Source: Sagittula stellata E-37 (GTDB taxonomy: Bacteria > Pseudomonadota > Alphaproteobacteria > Rhodobacterales > Rhodobacteraceae). Taken from it: DNA of 64,000 bases. The notes beneath the pieces are model-generated. The model searched no databases, was not told the DNA's origin, and was given only the letters and a program-made list of their open reading frames with translations. This document shows positions 41,104 through 50,230 of the stretch, in pieces. The translations under genes were made by a program, and so were the position numbers. The stretch lies in the NCBI RefSeq assembly GCF_039724765.1, contig NZ_CP155729.1, positions 868,001-932,000 on the forward strand. Reading direction: 5' to 3'. Position 1 is the first letter of the stretch. Each line of letters begins with the position of its first letter.

Positions 41104-42573
41104 TCACTCGGTCCAGTGCACGGCGGTCAGATCGGTGGCCTGCGTCGGCGCGTTGGTCCAGAGCCCTTCAAGCCGCGCATCCGCGATGGTCGGGAAGGCA
41201 AGCTGGAAGAGGTAGCCGTTGACATAATCCTTGGCGATCATCTCCTGCGCCTGGTGCAGAAGCGCGGTGCGGGCCTCGGGCTCGGACGTGGCGGTCAGCT
41301 TGTCCATCAGCGCCACGAACTCCGGCTTGCCATACTGGAAGTAATAATCGGGCCGCGCGTAGATGCCGATGTCGAAGGGTTCGGTGTGGGACACGATGGT
41401 CAGGCCGAAGTCCTTGCCTTTGAAGACCTGCTCCAGCCACTGCGCCCATTCCAGGTTGGTGATCTCGGCGTCGATGCCGACCTCGCGAAGCTGGGCGGCG
41501 ATGATCTCGCCACCGCGCCGGGCGTAGGACGGCGGCGGCAGCTTCAGCGTGGTGGAAAAGCCATCCTCCAGCCCGGCCTCGGCCAGAAGCGCCTTCGACG
41601 TCTCGGGGTCGAAGTCCGAAAGGGCGGTCAGGTCCTCATAGTCGGGGTTGTGCGGGGCGAAATGCGTGCCGATGGGCGTGCCCAGCCCGAACATCGCGCC
41701 GTCGATGACCGCCTGCCGGTCGATGGCATGGGCCACCGCTTCGCGCACGCGGACGTCGTCGAAGGGCGGCAGGGCGTTGTTCATGGCAAGGATCGTCTCG
41801 CCTTCGGTCGAGCCCCTAAGCACCTTGAAGCGCGGGTCGGCCTCGAACTGGGGCAGGTTCTCTGGCGCGGGAAACCCCGCGAAGGCGTCGATATCCTGCG
41901 CCATCATCGCGGCGAAGGCCGCCGTCGGATCGGAGATGAACTTGAAGGTCGCATGGGTCAGCGCGGGCGCGTCGCCCCAGTACGCATCGTTGCGGACCAG
42001 CGTGATGGAATCGCCCTGCCGCCAGTCCTCGAACCGGAACGGGCCGGTGCCCACGGGACGTGCCTTGATGTCGTCAATCGATTCGGGCGCGACGATCACC
42101 GCATCGCCCCAAGCGAGGTTGAACAACAGGTTGCCGTCCGGCTGCGACAGAGTGACCTTCACCGTCGCGGGGTCAACGGCTTCGACCGAGGCGATTCCGG
42201 CGAAAAGCTGCTTTTGCGCATTGGTGGAGTCTTCGGCGCGCGCCCGGTCGAGGCTGAAGACCACGTCCCCCGCGTCGAATGCGGTTCCGTCATGGAACGT
42301 TGCGCCTTCGACCAGGTGGAAAGTGTAGGTCAACCCGTCTTCCGAAATCTCCCATTCGCGTGCCAGTCCGGGAACGACAGCGCCGGATTCCGCGAATTTC
42401 GTCAATCCTTCGAAGACGTTGGCGTAAAGGACGCTGTCGATGGCTCCGGCGGCGGCAGAGGTCGGATCGAGGTGCGGCGGCTCCAGTTGCAGGGCGATGG
42501 TGAGGTCGGTCTGCTGGGCCTGCGCAAGCGAGGTGGAACCGGCCAGCAGGGCGGCGAGGACAAGGCGTTTCAT
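41104..42573 (-). CDS. peptide-type ABC transporter substrate-binding protein, second system
   Basis: A family 5 solute-binding protein of about 489 residues. The signal peptide is MKRLVLAALLAGSTSLAQAQ. Family segments are LAREWEISEDGLTYTFHL and GATFHDGTAFDAGDVVFSLDRA. The ATG at 42573 has GGGAG six bases upstream; an ATG at 42585 is less well placed. No permease adjoins it; the DppBC-DF set at 33.5-36.9 kb on the same strand lacks a binding protein and is the likely partner. A direct repeat TGATAGGTA lies in its upstream region. Confidence 0.88.
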   Translation of the reverse strand: MKRLVLAALLAGSTSLAQAQQTDLTIALQLEPPHLDPTSAAAGAIDSVLYANVFEGLTKFAESGAVVPGLAREWEISEDGLTYTFHLVEGATFHDGTAFDAGDVVFSLDRARAEDSTNAQKQLFAGIASVEAVDPATVKVTLSQPDGNLLFNLAWGDAVIVAPESIDDIKARPVGTGPFRFEDWRQGDSITLVRNDAYWGDAPALTHATFKFISDPTAAFAAMMAQDIDAFAGFPAPENLPQFEADPRFKVLRGSTEGETILAMNNALPPFDDVRVREAVAHAIDRQAVIDGAMFGLGTPIGTHFAPHNPDYEDLTALSDFDPETSKALLAEAGLEDGFSTTLKLPPPSYARRGGEIIAAQLREVGIDAEITNLEWAQWLEQVFKGKDFGLTIVSHTEPFDIGIYARPDYYFQYGKPEFVALMDKLTATSEPEARTALLHQAQEMIAKDYVNGYLFQLAFPTIADARLEGLWTNAPTQATDLTAVHWTE

Positions 42574-42644
42574 GCTGTCTCCCATGGGGCAAGTACGCTC
42601 TTGATGGAATTTTCCCCGTAAATCTTCAAGCACTGATGCCTAAA

Positions 42645-42677
42645 TGATAGGTATGGGAGCGACTTATGTGATAGGTA
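42645..42677. promoter_or_regulatory. direct repeat upstream of binding-protein gene
   Basis: TGATAGGTA occurs at 42645-42653 and again at 42669-42677, 24 bases apart (about two helix turns), between the divergent binding-protein and panB genes. This spacing suits two dimers of a regulator on one face of the DNA. Confidence 0.45.
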
Positions 42678-42783
42678 GCGCCGCAGCGCGGCATGTGATA
42701 CGAGCGCGCAACTTTGTGACGGTATCAGCGGTGTTTGCGACATTTCCTGACCCGAGAGTCAGGCCGTGAAGGAGGAGCCGACC

Positions 42784-43611
42784 ATGAGCACGACGGGACA
42801 CACGCGGGCCAGAACGCCCGAGGACATTCGCAACGCGAAGGGCGGCACGCCGCTGGTCAGCCTGACGGCCTACACCACCCCGATGGCGCAGATGATGGAC
42901 GCGCACGTCGATTTCGTGCTGGTCGGCGATTCTGTCGGCATGGTGCTGCACGGCCTCGAATCGACGCTGGGCGTGACCATGGAGATGATGATCCTGCACG
43001 GTCAGGCGGTGAGGCGCGGCCTTTCGAAAGCGATGATGGTCGTCGACATGCCTTTCGGGTCGTACGAGGAATCGAAGGAGCAGGCCTTCCGCAATGCGGC
43101 GCGTATCATGCGCGAAACCGGCGCCCCTGCGGTGAAGCTTGAAGGCGGCGTGGACATGGCCGAGACGATCTCTTTCCTGACCGCGCGCGGCATTCCGGTG
43201 ATGGCGCATATCGGCCTCACGCCTCAGTCGATCAACACCCTGGGCGGGTACAAGGTGCAGGGGCGCGGCGCGGCGGCGGGCAAGCTGCTGGCGGATGCCC
43301 GGGCGGTCGAGAAAGCCGGCGCCTTTGCCGTGGTGCTCGAAAAGGTGCCGCAGCGGTTGGCGGATGCCGTGACGGCGCAGGTCGCCATTCCGACCATCGG
43401 CATCGGCGCTTCGGCAGGCTGCGACGGCCAGATCCTCGTGGTCGACGACATGCTGGGCCTGTTCACCGCCTTCAAGCCGAAGTTCGTGAAACGCTACGCC
43501 ACGCTTGGCGCGGACGGATCGGAGGCCATCGCGGCCTATGCCGAGGACGTGCGCGCCCGCCGCTTTCCGGCGGCAGAGCATGTCTTCTCGGACGTGGAAC
43601 CCGCGGCTTGA
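42784..43611 (+). CDS. panB: 3-methyl-2-oxobutanoate hydroxymethyltransferase
   Basis: A 275-residue PanB, first enzyme of pantothenate synthesis, adding a hydroxymethyl group from methylene-THF to alpha-ketoisovalerate. Family signatures: [27 protein letters not shown] (Mg site), [25 protein letters not shown] and [13 protein letters not shown]. GGFGxG is here [10 protein letters not shown]. The ATG at 42784 has AAGGAGG upstream; an earlier in-frame GTG would place that site inside the gene. It is followed immediately by panC. Confidence 0.96.
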   Translation: MSTTGHTRARTPEDIRNAKGGTPLVSLTAYTTPMAQMMDAHVDFVLVGDSVGMVLHGLESTLGVTMEMMILHGQAVRRGLSKAMMVVDMPFGSYEESKEQAFRNAARIMRETGAPAVKLEGGVDMAETISFLTARGIPVMAHIGLTPQSINTLGGYKVQGRGAAAGKLLADARAVEKAGAFAVVLEKVPQRLADAVTAQVAIPTIGIGASAGCDGQILVVDDMLGLFTAFKPKFVKRYATLGADGSEAIAAYAEDVRARRFPAAEHVFSDVEPAA

Positions 43612-44465
43612 GCTTTATGGTCAACGGGCCGGAGATCGTGAGGGCGCGCGACGATCTGCGCGCGCGGGTCGACGCGTGGCACGCGGATGGTGCCGTCGTT
43701 GGCGTCGTGCCGACCATGGGCGCCCTGCACGACGGGCACCTGTCTCTGGTCGAGGCGGCGAAACGGGACTGCGACAGGGTGATCGTCACGCTGTTCGTGA
43801 ACCCGAGACAGTTCAACAACGCCTCGGACCTGGATACCTACCCGCGTACGGAAGACAGCGACGCCGCGAAACTGGCGCCCTTCGGGGTGGACGTTCTGTA
43901 CGCGCCACCGGTGAATGAGGTCTATCCGGCCGGGTTTTGCACGACCGTGTCCGTGGCGGGTCTGACGGACGTGCTGTGCGGCGCGCATCGGCCCGGGCAT
44001 TTCGATGGCGTCGCGACGGTGGTGACGAAGCTGTTCACCCAGACGAAGGCGGATCGCGCCTACTTCGGGCAGAAGGACTACCAGCAATTGCAGGTTGTGC
44101 GCCGCATGGCGACGGACCTGGACCTGCAAGTGGCGATCGTTGGCTGTCCGACGGTGCGCGAAACCGGCGGGCTGGCGATGTCGTCACGGAACCTGAAGCT
44201 GACGGCCGAAGGGCGGGCGGCAGCGCCAGCGCTGGCGCGCGAGATGCGGGACATTGCCCTGCAACTGCGGCGCGGCGGGGCGCTGGACGGCCTGCGTGCT
44301 GACGCGACGGCGCGCCTGCTGAAGGCGGGTTTCGAAAAGGTGGAATACCTCGAACTGCGCGGCGCCGAGGATCTCGAACTTCTGGACCGCGCCGTTGGTC
44401 CCGCCCGGCTGTTTGCTGCCGCATGGCTGGACGGGGTCCGCCTGATCGACAATATCGAGGTGTGA
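43608..44465 (+). CDS. panC: pantothenate synthetase
   Basis: A PanC of about 282-285 residues joining pantoate and beta-alanine with ATP. Motifs: [15 protein letters not shown] (HIGH-like), [53 protein letters not shown] and the KMSKS-like AMSSRNLKL. The start is either TTG at 43608, overlapping the panB stop, or ATG at 43617; both keep all motifs. Coupled with panB. Confidence 0.95.
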   Translation: MSFMVNGPEIVRARDDLRARVDAWHADGAVVGVVPTMGALHDGHLSLVEAAKRDCDRVIVTLFVNPRQFNNASDLDTYPRTEDSDAAKLAPFGVDVLYAPPVNEVYPAGFCTTVSVAGLTDVLCGAHRPGHFDGVATVVTKLFTQTKADRAYFGQKDYQQLQVVRRMATDLDLQVAIVGCPTVRETGGLAMSSRNLKLTAEGRAAAPALAREMRDIALQLRRGGALDGLRADATARLLKAGFEKVEYLELRGAEDLELLDRAVGPARLFAAAWLDGVRLIDNIEV

Positions 44466-44546
44466 CGGAACGGGGGGGGGACGCTGTTTGCCCCCAAAGG
44501 GCAAAGGCGCCCCGCCCACCGTCCCGCATACCGCGTCCGACCGCTG

Positions 44547-45515
44547 TCAGGGAAGGCGGATGCGGGGGGCCTTTCCCAGCGGAATGATCCCCAGCGACAC
44601 CTCCCCGCCAGAGAGGGTCAGCGGCAGGTCTATGGTGTCTTGCCGACCGTTCAGTCCGGCAGCCAGCGTCAGGCCGCGAATCAACGTATCCGCCAAGGCT
44701 TCTGGCAGATTGCCGCTGTCGCGCGCGTGGTCGAGCAGGTTGCGCCAGTTCTCGGCCCGCAATGTCATCCTGCCGTCCGGCCGCCCGAGGCTGTCGACCT
44801 CGACCCGGCCGGCAAGCTGCAGGTCGAGATCGTTGAGCCGGTACTCTGCCTTCGCGAGGTCGATGGATGCAGGTTGTGGACGCGGCCCGGCCAGTGCGCC
44901 CAGTGTCCAGGGGCTGTCGAAGACGAAACGTCCTTCGATATCGAGGCCATTGGCGCGCCCGCGGCTCAGTGCGCCCTTCGGCGTGGCGACCGCACCCGCC
45001 CCGATGGCGAGCCGGTATGTCGTGTCCTGCCCCTCCAGCCTGTGGAAGTTCGCCAGCACGGCGGCCAGGGCGATGTCGGCGCCGTCGCGTCTGATGTTCA
45101 GCGTCTCCGCTTCGGCATTGAGACGCAGAAGCGCGCCGTCCTGTCCCGTCACCAGAGACGCCCGCAATCCGTCAGACGTGACCTCGTGGGCCCCGCCGTC
45201 GACGCCGACGGTCTGCCGGTCCGGAAAGGCCACGATCACATGGTCGGGTTTGTAACTGAGTCCGAGGATCTGGAGGAACGGCGCCTCCCATGACACTCCA
45301 CTGTCGGGATCGGCAAGGCGCGGTTGCGCGATCGTCACATCGAGGCGGCTGGGGAAGCCGCGCACCTGCAGTGCGTCATAGTCCGCGACCCAGCCTTCGG
45401 CGCGACGCGTTTCGAACCAGTCCTGTATCTCGCCGCGCAGAGTATGGGCCTGTACGCCCCAGTAACCGCCCCAAAGGACGGCCGCACCGATCAGAACCAA
45501 CATGTAGCGTTTCAC
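44547..45515 (-). CDS. DUF2125 domain protein
   Basis: A 322-residue protein with an N-terminal membrane anchor or signal (RYMLVLIGAAVLWGGYWGV) and a periplasmic DUF2125 domain, recognised from WFETRRAEGWVADYDALQVRGFPSRLDV near residue 35-60. The rest is beta-rich. The function is unknown; the family is common in alphaproteobacteria. It converges with panC. Confidence 0.8.
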   Translation of the reverse strand: MKRYMLVLIGAAVLWGGYWGVQAHTLRGEIQDWFETRRAEGWVADYDALQVRGFPSRLDVTIAQPRLADPDSGVSWEAPFLQILGLSYKPDHVIVAFPDRQTVGVDGGAHEVTSDGLRASLVTGQDGALLRLNAEAETLNIRRDGADIALAAVLANFHRLEGQDTTYRLAIGAGAVATPKGALSRGRANGLDIEGRFVFDSPWTLGALAGPRPQPASIDLAKAEYRLNDLDLQLAGRVEVDSLGRPDGRMTLRAENWRNLLDHARDSGNLPEALADTLIRGLTLAAGLNGRQDTIDLPLTLSGGEVSLGIIPLGKAPRIRLP

Positions 45516-45623
45516 CGCGCGCCCCTTTTCTTTGCCCGAGAGCCGTGTTTACAGAGATACCGTTTACAGGCTGTGGCCTGTCGCGCAAAGAGCCGCGAAC
45601 CCTCGCGGCGGAAGGGAAGGACA

Positions 45624-46154
45624 ATGACGCTCTGGGTCTTCGGCTACGCTTCGCTGCTCTGGAACCCCGGTTTCGAAGTCGCCGAGCAGGTGCAGGGTCG
45701 CCTGCATGGCTACGCGCGCAGCTTTTGCATGTATTCGATCCACCACCGCGGGACCGAAGAGAAGCCGGGCCTCGTCCTGGCGCTGGACGAACAGGAAGGC
45801 GCCCATTGCGACGGAATGTGCCTGCGCGCGGCGCCCGGCACCGAAGAGGCGACTCTCGACTACCTGCGGGACAGGGAACTGGTCTCCTCCGCCTACCTCG
45901 AAAAGCGCCTGCCCGTGGCGTTGTCGGACGGACGGCAGGTCGAGGCCGTGTCCTACGTCATCGACCCGCACCACGTGCAGTACTGCCACCTGCCGCTGGA
46001 GGAACAGGCCCGCATTATCTCGGGGGCCACGGGGGGGCGGGGCCCCAATACCGAATACCTCTACAACACGGCGCAGCACCTCGACGAGATCGGTGTGCCC
46101 GATCCCGACCTGCACTGGCTGACCGAACAGGTGAAGTCGCTGACCGCACGCTGA
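45624..46154 (+). CDS. gamma-glutamylcyclotransferase (ChaC-like)
   Basis: A 176-residue GGCT-fold enzyme opening WVFGYASLLWNPGF, the ChaC substrate-binding loop, followed by RLHGYARSFCMYSIHHRGT and RELVSSAYLEKRLPV with the presumed catalytic Glu. ChaC enzymes split glutathione into 5-oxoproline and Cys-Gly. The start ATG at 45624 follows AAGGGAAGG. Single gene. Confidence 0.9.
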   Translation: MTLWVFGYASLLWNPGFEVAEQVQGRLHGYARSFCMYSIHHRGTEEKPGLVLALDEQEGAHCDGMCLRAAPGTEEATLDYLRDRELVSSAYLEKRLPVALSDGRQVEAVSYVIDPHHVQYCHLPLEEQARIISGATGGRGPNTEYLYNTAQHLDEIGVPDPDLHWLTEQVKSLTAR

Positions 46155-46277
46155 TCACGCGCAGGGGTGTGTCAGGATGCAACATTTTCCCGCTGTCGGG
46201 AGGATAGCGGCGCGCCCGGCTTTATGACTTCTTGGCGAAACCTGTGTAAACCCTTAGGTATGAAGCAGTAACACAAG

Positions 46278-47459
46278 GTGACGACAGTCCAGATGGACAT
46301 TTCCGACCGCGAAGCCAAGCCGCATTTCAGCCAGCCAATCCGCCAGGTGCTCCTCATGCTGGCCGCGCTTGGCCTGTCTGCCGCGGGCGCCGTACTTGCC
46401 GCGCCCAGCGTGCTGCCGGTCTTCGAGTCGAACCCCTACCTGAACGGCTTCATCCTGATCGTCTTTGTCGTGGGGGTCTTTGCCTGCTTCTGGCAGGTCT
46501 GGAGCCTGATGGTCTCTGTCCGCTGGATCGAGGAGTTCACCGCATCCGGCACCACGGCCAGCCGCCCTCCGACCCTTCTGGCGCCACTGGCCGCGCTGCT
46601 GGGCGGGCGCCGCGACCGGCGCATGCAGATCAACACGACCTCGACACGGTCGATCCTCGATTCCGTCGCCACCCGGATCGACGAACTGCGGGAGATCACC
46701 CGCTACATCGTTTCGCTGCTGATCTTCCTCGGCCTGCTTGGCACCTTCTACGGTCTCGCGACCACCGTTCCCGCTCTGGTCGACACCATTCGCAGCCTCG
46801 CCCCCCAGGAAGGCGAAGAGGGCGTCGCCGTCTTTTCGCGCCTGATGAGCGGCCTGGAATCGCAGCTGGGCGGCATGGGTGTGGCCTTTGCCTCCTCGCT
46901 TCTGGGCTTGGCCTGTTCGCTGATCGTCGGGCTTCTGGAGCTGTTCGCCGGCCACGGTCAGAACCGCTTCTACCGCGAGCTTGAGGAATGGCTGTCGTCG
47001 ATCACCAAGCTTGGCTTCTCGTCCGACACCGAAGGCCCGGATCTCGGCGCCGCCGGGATCGTGCTGGACCGCATGGCCGAACAGATGGGCCAGCTGCAGG
47101 ACCTGTTCGCCGAGTCCGAACTGGGCCGGTCGGAGGTCGATACCCGGCTGTCGCAGCTTGCGGATTCCATCGAACGCCTTACCGAACGGATCGAAGCGAC
47201 CGCCCCCTCGGCTACCTCCCTTGCGCGCATCGCTGAGGGGCAGGAGCTTCTGGCAGAGGCGATCCGGGCAAAGGAAAACCACGAAGGTCTGGACGCCGAA
47301 AGCCGCATGCGGCTTCGGTCGATCGACGTGCAGATGCTTCGCATCCTCGAAGAGATCAGCGCCGGACGGCAGGAAAGCATGGCCGAACTGCGCACCGACC
47401 TTGCGGCGCTTGGCCGGGCCATGGGATCATCGCGCAACACCCGACCCCGGGGCGAATAG
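46278..47459 (+). CDS. MotA/TolQ/ExbB-family proton-channel protein
   Basis: A protein of about 393 residues: three clear TM segments (about 24-45, 57-80 and 144-165) plus a fourth near 200-225, with the MotA_ExbB domain in ITRYIVSLLIFLGLLGTFYGLATTV and GMGVAFASSLLGLACSLIVGLLEL. The last 150 residues are a helical cytoplasmic tail. Start GTG at 46278 or ATG at 46293. The next gene has a MotB-like TM and an OmpA domain, so the two make a stator-like proton-driven unit. They are not flagellar motA/motB: the sequence and the cytoplasmic tail differ and no flagellar genes are near. Confidence 0.85.
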   Translation: MTTVQMDISDREAKPHFSQPIRQVLLMLAALGLSAAGAVLAAPSVLPVFESNPYLNGFILIVFVVGVFACFWQVWSLMVSVRWIEEFTASGTTASRPPTLLAPLAALLGGRRDRRMQINTTSTRSILDSVATRIDELREITRYIVSLLIFLGLLGTFYGLATTVPALVDTIRSLAPQEGEEGVAVFSRLMSGLESQLGGMGVAFASSLLGLACSLIVGLLELFAGHGQNRFYRELEEWLSSITKLGFSSDTEGPDLGAAGIVLDRMAEQMGQLQDLFAESELGRSEVDTRLSQLADSIERLTERIEATAPSATSLARIAEGQELLAEAIRAKENHEGLDAESRMRLRSIDVQMLRILEEISAGRQESMAELRTDLAALGRAMGSSRNTRPRGE

Positions 47460-47491
47460 CCATGTCCCCGGCCCCTTGCAGGAGCGGATAG

Positions 47492-50227
47492 ATGTCGCTG
47501 TCACGGCGGACAGGCGCACGCTTTCAGGCAAACATCTGGCCCGGTTTCGTGGACGCCATGACCGGTCTCCTGCTCGTGCTGACTTTCGTGTTGTCGATCT
47601 TCATGGTCATCCAGTTCGTCCTGAACGAAACCATCAGCGGGCAGGAAAACGAACTCGACAGCCTTTCCAGCGAACTGTCGGCGCTGGCGCAGGCGCTGGG
47701 CGTGGCAGAGCGCAGGAACGCCGAACTGACCAGCAACGTCGGCGATCTGGAAGCGACGCTTTCCAGCCGCGACACCCAGCTTGACGAGGCGCAGAGCATC
47801 ATCACCGCGCTGACCGCCACCCGCGACCGTCAGGCCGAGCAGCTTGAAGCCGCCTCGGGCCGGATATCCGATTTCGAGGCGCAGGTCGCCGCACTGATCC
47901 TGGAACGCGACAGCGCCCAGTCCCGGGTGATCGACCTGACGCAGGCGCGAGACGACCTGACGGCCGAGCGCAATGCCCTGACAGCCGCCCGCGATGCGCT
48001 GACGGCGGAACGGGACGCGCTTGCCGGGGAACGCGACGAATTGACCGCCGCACTGGGCACGGCGCGCACGCAACTGGATGCCGAGCAGGAGGCCGCGGCC
48101 CTAGCCGCCCGGCGACGCGAAGCTTTGGAAGCGCTGATCGCCGACCTTCGCGCCCAGAATACAGAGGCAGAGGCCAAGGTCGGAAATCTGACGGCGCAGA
48201 TCGGCGATCTGGAACAGGCCCTGACAGAGGAAGAGGCCGAGAGGCTGGCAGAGGCAGAGGCGGCAAAGGCGCTGCGGGCCCGGCTCGAAAATGCCGACGC
48301 AGAGCTGACGTCGATGACGCTTGCGCTGGAAAAGGCGCGGGCGGAAGCGGAAGAGACGCTGACTTTGCTGGCCGCCGCCCGCTCGGCGGAGGCCGACCTG
48401 AACGCCCGCCTCGCCGCCGCGCTGCTGGAAGGGGAAGAATCGGCCGGCGCGCTGCAGACCCGGATCGACGAGCTGGAGGCGCGGCTGGACGACGCGCGCA
48501 GTGTCGGAGAACAAACCGACGAACGTTTGTCCAGCCTGCGCGACGACCTGATCGCAGAGCAGGAAGCGCGCCGTGCCGCCGAGGAAAGCCTGGCCGAGGA
48601 ACAGCGCCGCCGGAGTGCGACAGAGCGCGACCTGGCGGGCCTTCAGGCCGATGCCGACACCCGTGCCTCGCAGATGTCCGACCTTTCCGCGAAACTGGCC
48701 GCGGCACTCGCCCGGCTGTCGGAAGCCGAAGCGCGGGAGGCCGAGATCGCCACGCTACGCGATCGGAACGCGGCGCTTGTGTCCCAGTTGTCGACCGCGC
48801 AGGGCGATGCCGCCGACCGTGCCGCCGAACGCGACGCGGCAGAGGCGCAGCGCGCGGACCTCGACCGCAGTCTGGCCGAGGTTCGGCGCGAACTGGTGGC
48901 CGCACACGATGACCTGGAACGTCTGCGGGCCGAGGCCGAAGGACTGAATGCCCGCATCGCGGCCATGCAATCGCAGGATTCCACGCAGACGTCCCGGATC
49001 GAGGATTTGCGGGGACAGGTGGCGCAGACGCAGGCGCAACTGGACGCGGCGCTGCAACGGGTCGAAGATCGCGGGCGCCGGATCGACGGGCTGGAGGCGG
49101 AGAACCGGAGCCTCGCCGCGCGTCTGGCCGAGGTGGGCGGCACGGCCGAGGAGCGCGACGCCGAGGTCGAGTCGCTGCGCGCCAGCCGCGCCCGGCTGGA
49201 AAGCGATCTGCAGGTGGCGCTCGCCCGTGCAGAGGCCCGGGACCTGGAGATTTCGGACCTGCGTCAGTCGTTGGCCGAAGCCGAGGCCCGCGCCGCGCAG
49301 CAGGGAGACGACGCCCGTTCGCTGGAGGAAAAACTGGCGGCGGCGCTGGCCGAGCGCATGACAGCACAGACCACGGCCGAAGAAACCCGCGACCGGCTGG
49401 CGGCGGCGTTGGCCCGTCAACGCGAGGCCGAGCAAGCGCTGGACACCCAGCTTGACGAGGCGGAGGAGCGCCAGTTGCTGCTCAGCCAGGCGCGGGACGA
49501 ACTTGCCCAGACCCGCGAGCGCGCCAGCCAGTCGCAGCTCAAGGTTGAGGCGCTGAACCGCAACGTCGCCGAACTGCGCAGGCAACTTGGCGAACTGCAG
49601 GCCCTGCTGGACGACGCCAAGGCGCGCGATGCCGCCTCGGAGGTGCAGTTGCAGAACCTCGGATCGGAGTTGAACGCGGCGCTGGCCCGGGTCGCGCAGG
49701 AAGAACGGCGCCGTCGCGTTCTGGAAGAAGAAGAGCGCAAGCGGCTGGAGGCCGAGAAGAAGGATCTTGAGGCCTATCGCTCGGAGTTCTTCGGGCGTCT
49801 CCGCCAGGTCGTGGGCGACCGCGACGACATCCGTATCGAAGGCGACCGGTTTGTGTTTTCGTCGGAAGTGCTGTTCGAGCAGGGCTCTGCCGACCTTTCG
49901 CCGCTCGGTCGTCGCGAGATCGCCAAGGTGTCCAACATCCTGCGCAGGCTGGCACGTGACATCCCCGATGAGATCGACTGGATCATCCGGGTCGACGGTC
50001 ACACCGATAATGTCCCCGTGCGCGGGAGCGCCGAATTCGAGGACAACTGGGACCTGAGCCAGGCCCGCGCGCGGGCCGTGGTGAAGGACATGATCGACAA
50101 TTACGGCATTCCGCCCAACCGCCTCGCGGCCAACGGGTTCGGGGAATACCAGCCGGTCAATCCTGCGAACACCGCAGAGGCCCGCGCCCAAAACCGCCGG
50201 ATCGAGCTGAAACTGACCGAGAAGTGA
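47492..50227 (+). CDS. MotB-like/OmpA-domain protein with giant coiled coil
   Basis: A 911-residue protein. A short N-terminus leads into one TM (about 26-45), opening WPGFVDAMTGLLLVLTFVLS; Asp21 sits where MotB keeps its proton-carrying Asp. About residues 48-765 are almost unbroken heptad-like coiled coil with many Ala, Glu, Arg and Leu and internal near-repeats such as LTAERNALTAARDALTAERD. The C-terminal 135 residues are an OmpA/MotB peptidoglycan-binding domain with VDGHTDNVPVRG, NWDLSQARARAVV and NRLAANGFGEYQPVNP. A fully extended coil would be about 100 nm, longer than the periplasm, so it must fold back or bundle. It is 32 bases after the ExbB-like gene. Zorya ZorA/ZorB has a similar two-part logic but with the tail on ZorA. 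Confidence 0.85.
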   Translation: MSLSRRTGARFQANIWPGFVDAMTGLLLVLTFVLSIFMVIQFVLNETISGQENELDSLSSELSALAQALGVAERRNAELTSNVGDLEATLSSRDTQLDEAQSIITALTATRDRQAEQLEAASGRISDFEAQVAALILERDSAQSRVIDLTQARDDLTAERNALTAARDALTAERDALAGERDELTAALGTARTQLDAEQEAAALAARRREALEALIADLRAQNTEAEAKVGNLTAQIGDLEQALTEEEAERLAEAEAAKALRARLENADAELTSMTLALEKARAEAEETLTLLAAARSAEADLNARLAAALLEGEESAGALQTRIDELEARLDDARSVGEQTDERLSSLRDDLIAEQEARRAAEESLAEEQRRRSATERDLAGLQADADTRASQMSDLSAKLAAALARLSEAEAREAEIATLRDRNAALVSQLSTAQGDAADRAAERDAAEAQRADLDRSLAEVRRELVAAHDDLERLRAEAEGLNARIAAMQSQDSTQTSRIEDLRGQVAQTQAQLDAALQRVEDRGRRIDGLEAENRSLAARLAEVGGTAEERDAEVESLRASRARLESDLQVALARAEARDLEISDLRQSLAEAEARAAQQGDDARSLEEKLAAALAERMTAQTTAEETRDRLAAALARQREAEQALDTQLDEAEERQLLLSQARDELAQTRERASQSQLKVEALNRNVAELRRQLGELQALLDDAKARDAASEVQLQNLGSELNAALARVAQEERRRRVLEEEERKRLEAEKKDLEAYRSEFFGRLRQVVGDRDDIRIEGDRFVFSSEVLFEQGSADLSPLGRREIAKVSNILRRLARDIPDEIDWIIRVDGHTDNVPVRGSAEFEDNWDLSQARARAVVKDMIDNYGIPPNRLAANGFGEYQPVNPANTAEARAQNRRIELKLTEK

Positions 50228-50230
50228 GGC

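Noticed and set aside
47802..50191. Long minus-strand frames opposite the coiled-coil gene
   Set aside because: Arg/Pro-rich or Leu/Gln/Arg-rich antisense products of a repetitive gene; the plus frame has TM, coiled coil and OmpA domain.
46278..50227. A complete Zorya defence system
   Set aside because: The two-gene motor logic is similar, but no zorC, zorD or zorE gene is next to it, and the long tail is on the MotB-like protein instead of the MotA-like one.
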